Shown here: piece after piece, positions 58,007 through 64,000 of the stretch
How the letters are laid out: each line of letters begins with the position of its first letter
Numbering within the stretch: the first letter of the stretch is position 1
Origin: an uncultured Cellvibrionales bacterium
GTDB taxonomy: Bacteria; Pseudomonadota; Gammaproteobacteria; Pseudomonadales; Porticoccaceae
NCBI GenBank assembly: GCA_913031645.1
Contig: CAJWFB010000001.1
Location: forward strand, 62,001-126,000
Direction: 5' to 3'
Length of the DNA stretch: 64,000 nucleotides
Made by a program: the position numbers and the translations under genes
Notes under the pieces: generated by a model
The model's database searches: none
The model's input: the letters and a program-made list of their open reading frames with translations, nothing else
Told to the model about the DNA's origin: nothing

Positions 58007-59215
58007 CTAAACGCGCTCGATAAGACAAGAAATTCCCATTCCGCCACCAACACAGAGCGAAAGCATGGCCCGCTTTAACTGACGACGCTCCAACTCATCC
58101 AACATCGTACTAACCAACATAGCACCAGTAGCACCCAGCGGATGTCCCATAGCAATAGAGCCACCATTAACGTTGGTAATAGAATGGTCAATATTAAGAT
58201 CTTTCATATACCGCATAGCAACCGATGCGAACGCTTCATTGATCTCCCAAAGATCAATATCATCGGCTGTTAAACCGGCGGTTTTCAGACATTTCATTGC
58301 TGCGGGCCCAGGACCCGCGAGCATAATCACTGGGTCTGACGCCAAAATAGAACCCGCTAAAATACGTCCGCGGGGAGTTAGATTGAGATCTTTACCCGCC
58401 TTTTCTGAGCCAATCAAAACGGCACTTGCACCATCCACAATACCTGAGGAATTCCCTGGAGTATGTACATGAGAAATACTATCTAACGTATTGTATTTAC
58501 GTAATATTATCTCATCAAAAGCCATGTTACCCATCATTTCAAACGAGGGTCGTAAGCCGCCTAAAATCTCCATACTCGTATCGGGTTTAATAAAATCATC
58601 CCGCTCTAGAATCATCAGGCCATTCTTGTCGCGCACAGGAACCACTGAGCCATCGAACCAACCACTATCCCGAGCATGAGTTGCCCGCCGCTGCGACTCC
58701 ACAGCATAGGCATCCACGTCGTCTCTGCTATATCCATCAATAGTGGCGATGGTATCAGCGCCAATGCCCTGGGGAACGAAGCTTTCTTGAATCGCAAAAG
58801 CCGCATCGCCCATCATTGAACCCCCGTCAGAGCCCATAGGTACCCGCGACATGCATTCAACGCCACCGGCAACCACCAGCTGTTCCCAACCGGACGCTAC
58901 CTTCTGGGCGCCTGTATTGACTGCTTCTAGCCCTGACGCACAAAACCGATTGAGCTGCACGCCGGCAACGGACTCATGCCAACCCGCATTTTGCGTCATC
59001 ATTTTTGCGATATCACTGCCCTGCTCACCTATCGGTGATACACAACCCATGATGACGTCGTCTACATAGGATGTATCAAGATCATTTCTCTCCTGAAGCG
59101 CACGCAATACTCCGGCACCTAAGTCAATCGGCTTAACCTCATGGAGTGTACCTCCGGGCTTGCCTTTACTGCGTGGTGTTCGCACTGCATCATAAATATA
59201 AGCGGTATTACTCAT
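58007..59215 (-). CDS. Acetyl-CoA C-acyltransferase (thiolase)
   Basis: This 402-residue thiolase cleaves 3-ketoacyl-CoA to acetyl-CoA and a shortened acyl-CoA. The nucleophilic Cys is in [13 protein letters not shown] (about residue 90), and the C-terminal active-site residues lie in [15 protein letters not shown] and [11 protein letters not shown]. It is in tandem with the FadJ-like gene and makes a complete degradative pair with it. Confidence 0.95.
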   Translation of the reverse strand: MSNTAYIYDAVRTPRSKGKPGGTLHEVKPIDLGAGVLRALQERNDLDTSYVDDVIMGCVSPIGEQGSDIAKMMTQNAGWHESVAGVQLNRFCASGLEAVNTGAQKVASGWEQLVVAGGVECMSRVPMGSDGGSMMGDAAFAIQESFVPQGIGADTIATIDGYSRDDVDAYAVESQRRATHARDSGWFDGSVVPVRDKNGLMILERDDFIKPDTSMEILGGLRPSFEMMGNMAFDEIILRKYNTLDSISHVHTPGNSSGIVDGASAVLIGSEKAGKDLNLTPRGRILAGSILASDPVIMLAGPGPAAMKCLKTAGLTADDIDLWEINEAFASVAMRYMKDLNIDHSITNVNGGSIAMGHPLGATGAMLVSTMLDELERRQLKRAMLSLCVGGGMGISCLIERV

Positions 59216-59274
59216 AATATCCTCACAATATAACTGGTTGAATTAACTACCTTATTAGCCGTCTAGTATGCTCT

Positions 59275-60102
59275 TTATGTACCGGTGTACACAGGGGGTC
59301 GTCTTTCAGCGAAGGCATGCATCGATTCCTGTAAGTCATTCGATCTCAAGCTGGTCATCATAGTGAACATGCCGTTCATCAACAAGCTCTGCTCTGTTGT
59401 CAACGTCTCGCTCTGCTGAAGCATAAACTTGGTGCCGCGCACAGCCATCGGTGGATTAGCCGCTATCACTTCAGCCAGTGCCATGCCTGCAGCATAGGCC
59501 GCATCAAATGACTCATAGACATCATTTACCAAACCGATCTTCTCAGCACGTGCTGCATCTATATCTTTAGCGCTATAGGCCAGTTCAGCCACATGACCCG
59601 CATTGAGTATTTTAGGCAATCGCTGCAAAGTACCAACATCAGCCACTAGACCAATGCGTGTTTCGCGAACACTAAAATTACTATCCGCCGCCGCAATTCT
59701 TATGTCACAGGCAGTAACCATATCAATACCGGCTCCCAAACAATGGCCATGAATCACCGCAATGACGGGTAAAGGACATTCAGCGAGGGACGATATGGCG
59801 GCCTGAAACTTACTAGTACCCTGTAATTGCTTTAGATTAGCCACCGCCTCAGATTCGCCAGCAGGTCTTTGATGTGTGCCCATACCGCTCTGAACTAAAT
59901 CAATCCCCACACAAAAGTGCTTACCGCGACCGGCCACGATGATTGAACGTATATCCGCATCTGCCTCAAGTGACTTAACAGCCTCTGGAATAGCCAACCA
60001 AAACGGCTCAGATAGCGCGTTGTATTTGTCAGGTCGGTCAAGCCAAATCGTGGCCACTGCGCCTGTTTTCTCAATCGTTATAACATCTGATGAAAAATCC
60101 AC
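59275..60102 (-). CDS. Crotonase/enoyl-CoA hydratase family protein
   Basis: This 275-residue single crotonase domain has the oxyanion segments VAGRGKHFCVGIDL and VIHGHCLGAGIDMVTACD, and an active-site acid region RETRIGLVADVGTLQRLP. The RIGLVADVGT pattern resembles dienoyl-CoA isomerases, which act on double bonds of unsaturated acyl chains, as much as hydratases. GTG start with AAGGAG upstream. It lies between the acyl-CoA synthetase and thiolase genes. Confidence 0.88.
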   Translation of the reverse strand: MDFSSDVITIEKTGAVATIWLDRPDKYNALSEPFWLAIPEAVKSLEADADIRSIIVAGRGKHFCVGIDLVQSGMGTHQRPAGESEAVANLKQLQGTSKFQAAISSLAECPLPVIAVIHGHCLGAGIDMVTACDIRIAAADSNFSVRETRIGLVADVGTLQRLPKILNAGHVAELAYSAKDIDAARAEKIGLVNDVYESFDAAYAAGMALAEVIAANPPMAVRGTKFMLQQSETLTTEQSLLMNGMFTMMTSLRSNDLQESMHAFAERRPPVYTGT

Positions 60103-60128
60103 CCGTAAACTCCTTCTGTAATGTTAGT

Positions 60129-61934
60129 TTAATAGCCCGCAACCCCGTCCCTTATCGATTCGTACAGCGCCTGATCAAGCAATTCGTAATGACTGGAACG
60201 CGGTAACTGAACATACACAGTATCATCACCCAATTGATCTAAATGGAAGGCCTGCTTACGCAGTTCTCCTTTGACCAGTTTAAATGTTCCTGTGGTCGTC
60301 ATATCCGGCTGAATGCGCACAAATACAGGCTGAGCAAAGGCCGGCAAATTAGCTGTCACATAAGCTGAAAACTCGGCAGGATCAAATATACAGCCTGGCT
60401 TTAACGCCAGAGAGGCCATACCCGCCTTACCCTCTGCAGCGGGGACATCAACGCCATACACATTGGCTATCTCAACTTGATCATTCGCATTCAAGATCTC
60501 ACCAACTTCATTGGTAGAGACATTTTCTGAACGCCACCGAAAGGTATCACCAATACGGTCCACAAACTGATAGTGAGGCTTTCCCATCGCAAAGCCGACA
60601 TCGACCTCTGTAATTAAGTCACCGGTATTGAACCAAGCATCGCCAGGCTTTAGAACATTCCTAAGAGTCTTCGACTCTGAGGCTGCACTATCGGTATAGC
60701 CATCAAAACGATAGCGATCGTCTATCTCTGCCAGTAACAAACCTGGCTTGCCAGATTCAACTTGAATGTACTTACCATTTTGATCGAGGACAATTTCATC
60801 CTGTTCTATATCATATTCAACCAGCAAGATTGTGCCTGGACAAAAGCCGATGGTTTTGTCTTTATTAAAAGCATTGAAAAATGACACATTGCCTTCGCTG
60901 GAACCATAAAACTCACACACCCTCTCAATCCCAAAGCGGGTCTTAAATTCGACCCATACATCGGGCCGCAGGCCGTTGCCAAAGACTCTAGTTAAGGGGT
61001 TGTTTTTCTCTTCTGGGCAGGGTGGCTGAGTCACCAGATAACGGCAAAGCTCGCCAACATAAAAGAAGATAGTGCACTGATATTTTTGTATCTCTGGCCA
61101 AAAAGCCGAGGCTGAAAATTTCCGACGTAAAAACATCGAAGCGCCACTAAATATGGCACTATTGACCCCACAAATAAAACCCGTGCCATGGAATAAAGGC
61201 AGGCAAAGGTATATCCGATCACTTGGCTTTGCTCTAACACCCGCTTTGCTGAAAGCGCCGCCCGCGGCTAACAAACGTCTTTGCCCGACTTTTGCGGCCT
61301 TGGGCATTCCCGTAGTTCCAGAGGTAAATATATAGAACCCAGTTGCTCCAGCCAAGATAGTGTTGGTATCTTCAAGATTCGTTGTTGGGTATTGCGCCAG
61401 ATGAGCCATAATATCTTCCATTGGCTCAGGCGCTGAGCTCTCGCGAAGATCAGCAACCCAAAGAATATCTTTATCCTCCATATCCAAGTCTGTGCGAACA
61501 TCCATGACGCTACTAAATATTTCTTCGCCCGCCAAACACTTGACTGATTTAGTGACATTAATACAGTGTGCTAGCTGGGCGCCAACCAAACCAGGATTGA
61601 CCATTCCCGCAATCGCACCAATTTTTTGCAGAGCGATAATACATGCCAACATCTCAATACGATTTTCCATGATCACTGCAACGCAATCATCGCGCTTTAC
61701 ACCGCGATCCATCAGGGCATACGCCAATGTATTGGCCAACTCGTTGAAGTTACCCCAAGTGATCTCACGTCCTTCAAAGACAATCATATTGCTATCTGGC
61801 TGACGAGCAACCGTAGCTTCAAAGACTAAGGCTATGGACACAGGATCATCCGACGCCGGCTGTTTGGCCAAAGTGACCGGCAGTACTCGCGCCACATCAG
61901 AAAGAACGCGGAAAACTTCTTTAATTGAACTCAT
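60129..61934 (-). CDS. Long-chain acyl-CoA synthetase (FATP-like)
   Basis: This 601-residue AMP-forming ligase activates fatty acids with ATP and CoA. The phosphate loop is FTSGTTGMPKAAKVG, the second motif GNGLRPDVW...EFYGSSEGN, and the adenylate motif WFNTGDLITEVDVG; YQFVDRIGDTFRWRSENVST follows. This arrangement is that of very-long-chain or FATP synthetases, not E. coli FadD. It lies 26 bp before the crotonase gene and 11 bp after the acyl-CoA dehydrogenase gene. Confidence 0.93.
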   Translation of the reverse strand: MSSIKEVFRVLSDVARVLPVTLAKQPASDDPVSIALVFEATVARQPDSNMIVFEGREITWGNFNELANTLAYALMDRGVKRDDCVAVIMENRIEMLACIIALQKIGAIAGMVNPGLVGAQLAHCINVTKSVKCLAGEEIFSSVMDVRTDLDMEDKDILWVADLRESSAPEPMEDIMAHLAQYPTTNLEDTNTILAGATGFYIFTSGTTGMPKAAKVGQRRLLAAGGAFSKAGVRAKPSDRIYLCLPLFHGTGFICGVNSAIFSGASMFLRRKFSASAFWPEIQKYQCTIFFYVGELCRYLVTQPPCPEEKNNPLTRVFGNGLRPDVWVEFKTRFGIERVCEFYGSSEGNVSFFNAFNKDKTIGFCPGTILLVEYDIEQDEIVLDQNGKYIQVESGKPGLLLAEIDDRYRFDGYTDSAASESKTLRNVLKPGDAWFNTGDLITEVDVGFAMGKPHYQFVDRIGDTFRWRSENVSTNEVGEILNANDQVEIANVYGVDVPAAEGKAGMASLALKPGCIFDPAEFSAYVTANLPAFAQPVFVRIQPDMTTTGTFKLVKGELRKQAFHLDQLGDDTVYVQLPRSSHYELLDQALYESIRDGVAGY

Positions 61935-61945
61935 ATCAGTCTCTC

Positions 61946-63163
61946 TTATTGTCTTGCCAATGAACGGATAGTTAATTTTGCTAGCTGAGACATATGCACC
62001 TCATCTGGTCCGTCAGCAATTCGACAAAAACGACTGGTGGTAAATATATGCGCCAACGGTGTATCTTGACTAACACCCATACCACCAAAGATCTGCATAG
62101 CACGGCTAGAAACGTCTTCACACATCTTGGGAGCAACGATTTTAAGCATTGAAATCTCAGCACGCGCGGCATCAATCCCATATTTATCCATTTTTTCTGC
62201 TGCCGACAACACCAGCAAGCGGCACTGCTCAATATCACAACGGCTGCGGGCTATCTCATGTTGAACACTGGTTTTTTTACTCAGTTGCTCGCCAAAGGCT
62301 ACCCGACTCACAGCACGCTCACACATAAGTTCTAAGCTACGCTGAGCCATACCCACAAACATCATTGCGTATTGGAAGCGACCAGGCCCAAGTCGACCCT
62401 GGGCAATTTCAAATCCTCTTCCTTCACCTAAAATAAGATTCGTCACTGGAACACGAACATTTCTAAATATAACGTCGCCCTCACCCCCAGGTGAGTGATA
62501 TTCACCAAATACGCGCAATGGTCGAGCAATAGAGACGCCCTTCGCATCAGTGGGAACTAGTATCGTTGAGTGTTGCTGATGACGAGGTCCGTTCGGGTTA
62601 GATTTACCCATAACCAACATCACTTTACACTTTGGACCGATAACATTCGTCGTCCACCACTTACGCCCGTTTAGAACATACTCATCGCCATCACGCTCGA
62701 TCTTCAGCTCCATATTGGTGGCATCAGAGGAAGCAACATCTGGCTCGGTCATGGCGTAAGCTGAACGGATTTCTCCAGCTAATAAGGGCATCAGCCACTG
62801 TTCTTGCTGTTCTGGTGTCCCGTACTTAGCCAACACTTCCATATTGCCTCTATCAGGGGCATTACAGTTAAATATTTGTTGCGCCCAAGCAGAGCGAGAC
62901 ATGGTTTCAAATAAAGGTGCTATTTCAGCATTGCTCAACCCTGGACTCCAAGGTTGGTACTCTGCTGGCAGAAAGAGATTCCAAAGTCCCTGTTTACGCG
63001 CCTCGGCTTTAAGGTCTTCAAACCATTCGGGGTATTGCCACAGATTTTTGTGGTCATTGGTGAAATTATCGTAATCTGACTCACGCGGATAGATATGCTC
63101 ATCCATAAAAGCCTTTAACTTATTGTTTAACTCTTCCGCCCGCGCGGTCAATTCAAATCCCAT
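61946..63163 (-). CDS. Acyl-CoA dehydrogenase (ACAD10/11-like)
   Basis: This 405-residue flavoenzyme introduces the 2,3 double bond in acyl-CoAs. The FAD and substrate motifs are YAMTEPDVASSDATNM and NGRKWWTTNVIGPKC, and the C-terminal segment QIFGGMGVSQDTPLAHIF ends with ADGPDEVHMSQLAKL, the ending usual in ACAD10/11-type enzymes that handle hydroxylated or branched chains. It starts the synthetase-crotonase-thiolase run with the SDR gene 34 bp upstream. Confidence 0.94.
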   Translation of the reverse strand: MGFELTARAEELNNKLKAFMDEHIYPRESDYDNFTNDHKNLWQYPEWFEDLKAEARKQGLWNLFLPAEYQPWSPGLSNAEIAPLFETMSRSAWAQQIFNCNAPDRGNMEVLAKYGTPEQQEQWLMPLLAGEIRSAYAMTEPDVASSDATNMELKIERDGDEYVLNGRKWWTTNVIGPKCKVMLVMGKSNPNGPRHQQHSTILVPTDAKGVSIARPLRVFGEYHSPGGEGDVIFRNVRVPVTNLILGEGRGFEIAQGRLGPGRFQYAMMFVGMAQRSLELMCERAVSRVAFGEQLSKKTSVQHEIARSRCDIEQCRLLVLSAAEKMDKYGIDAARAEISMLKIVAPKMCEDVSSRAMQIFGGMGVSQDTPLAHIFTTSRFCRIADGPDEVHMSQLAKLTIRSLARQ

Positions 63164-63197
63164 TAGATTTCCTCTTTATCCTTTAATTATCAATTGA

Positions 63198-63980
63198 TTA
63201 AATCAATCCTGTTATTTTTCTCATTAGTTTATTCATGCCACCAATCCAGCGATCATAGTTGGTGGTCTTGTTGCGCATGTACTCAAGCACAATCGGGTGC
63301 GGCAAAATAATAAAACTCTCTTTTCGCAACTCCTCAACAACCGTTTCCGCCAATTCGGCCGGCTCAATCATGCCATTGCTTGCGGCAGCAGCTGTTGCGT
63401 CGTTTGCGACCTCGGTCATCGGCGTTCGAACCGCCTGGGGGCACAACATAGACACTTTTATGCCTTCATGCTGGTGATGGATAGCAACCCACTCCCCAAA
63501 CCCCACTGCAGCGTGCTTGGTGACGCCGTAAGCCGCGCCACCAATTTGATTTAACAGACCAGCGGCAGATGACGTATTCATCAGATAACCACCCCCTCGC
63601 GCCACCATTCTTGGAACCAAGTGTCGTGCGGCATAAACGTGAGACATAACATTGATATCCCAAATCATTTGCCATTCCGAGTTTGGTGAGGTGAGGTCTT
63701 CACCCATGCCCACGCCGGCATTTGAACAAAACAAATCGATCGGCCCAATATCGGCCTCCGTCGCCTCGATGACTCTAAGAATGTCCTCCTCTTTAGCAAC
63801 GTCTGCTGACATCGCAACGCCACCAACCATAGCAGCTGTCTCTTGCGCATTTTCAAAATTGATATCAACCGACACAACAGCCTTAGCACCCTCCGCGTGA
63901 AAACGGACCGCCAATGCTCTGCCAATGCCACTACCGGCACCGGTAATTACAATAATTTTATTTTTAAGCTCCAAACTCAT
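63198..63980 (-). CDS. Short-chain dehydrogenase/reductase
   Basis: This 260-residue NAD(P)-dependent oxidoreductase has the cofactor loop ITGAGSGIGRALA, CSNAGVGMGED and an intact catalytic triad in NTSSAAGLLNQIGGAAYGVTKHA. GAGGAT lies before the ATG, and only 20 bases remain upstream before the window edge, so its promoter and any further operon genes are not visible. It probably oxidises a hydroxy intermediate of the pathway. Confidence 0.92.
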   Translation of the reverse strand: MSLELKNKIIVITGAGSGIGRALAVRFHAEGAKAVVSVDINFENAQETAAMVGGVAMSADVAKEEDILRVIEATEADIGPIDLFCSNAGVGMGEDLTSPNSEWQMIWDINVMSHVYAARHLVPRMVARGGGYLMNTSSAAGLLNQIGGAAYGVTKHAAVGFGEWVAIHHQHEGIKVSMLCPQAVRTPMTEVANDATAAAASNGMIEPAELAETVVEELRKESFIILPHPIVLEYMRNKTTNYDRWIGGMNKLMRKITGLI

Positions 63981-64000
63981 ATCCTCATATTATTTTGACA

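Noticed and set aside
1..64000. CRISPR arrays, insertion sequences, prophage genes
   Set aside because: No regularly spaced repeats, transposase, integrase or phage structural frames were seen on either strand.

Overview
The window is a dense, single-copy stretch of a free-living aerobic gammaproteobacterial chromosome. Several blocks have the gene order known from Pseudomonas and its relatives: rnd-ycgL-ycgN, 4.5S RNA-dnaX-ybaB-recR, truA-trpF-accD-folC-SPOR-cvpA-purF, fimV-asd-leuBDC-LysR, and aroC-prmB-folE. Moderate base composition, a SulP transporter, a homomeric ATP sulfurylase and a large acyl-CoA/PQQ catabolic region suggest a marine oligotroph of the Cellvibrionales/SAR92/OM60 type. 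That lineage is an inference, not something the sequence proves. No phage, insertion sequence or CRISPR array is visible.

Layout. 0-1.7 kb: an ECF sigma factor operon with two membrane proteins. 1.7-6.9 kb: RNA and DNA maintenance genes on the minus strand (rnd, ycgL, ycgN, recR, ybaB, dnaX, 4.5S RNA). 7.1-12.3 kb: an oligopeptide ABC transporter whose two ATPase subunits are fused. 12.5-26.5 kb: housekeeping minus-strand operons for methionine sulfoxide repair, purine, folate, fatty-acid, tryptophan and leucine biosynthesis, tRNA modification and FimV. 26.6-35.2 kb: LysR, aroC, prmB, folE, gpsA and htpG. 35.2-42.8 kb: thioesterases, SulP, RhlE, a DHH phosphoesterase and sat-cysC for sulfate activation. 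43-64 kb: a catabolic region with an alpha-methylacyl-CoA racemase-like protein, two FadB/FadJ-type bifunctional enzymes, thiolase, enoyl-CoA hydratase, acyl-CoA synthetase, acyl-CoA dehydrogenase, SDRs, a PQQ-dependent quinohemoprotein alcohol dehydrogenase, a TetR regulator, and a group of glutathione-transferase-fold proteins that includes a tandem DsbA/kappa-GST fusion.

How the genes work together. The right-hand third could take an alcohol (periplasmic PQQ enzyme) or an acid (acyl-CoA synthetase) through dehydrogenation, hydration, oxidation and thiolysis, with a racemase for methyl-branched acyl-CoAs. The substrate cannot be read from sequence. The best candidates for little-described biology are a complete-looking programmed -1 frameshift signal inside dnaX (slippery A AAA AAG, upstream Shine-Dalgarno-like stretch, downstream hairpin, stop one codon after the shift) and the GST-fold group embedded in the acyl-CoA region. 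Smaller points are a textbook sigma-32 promoter before htpG, a secreted-protein gene with a stop codon inside its apparent signal peptide, a tRNA-3'-end-like relic after the peptide transporter, and a YxxxK-to-FxxxK SDR.
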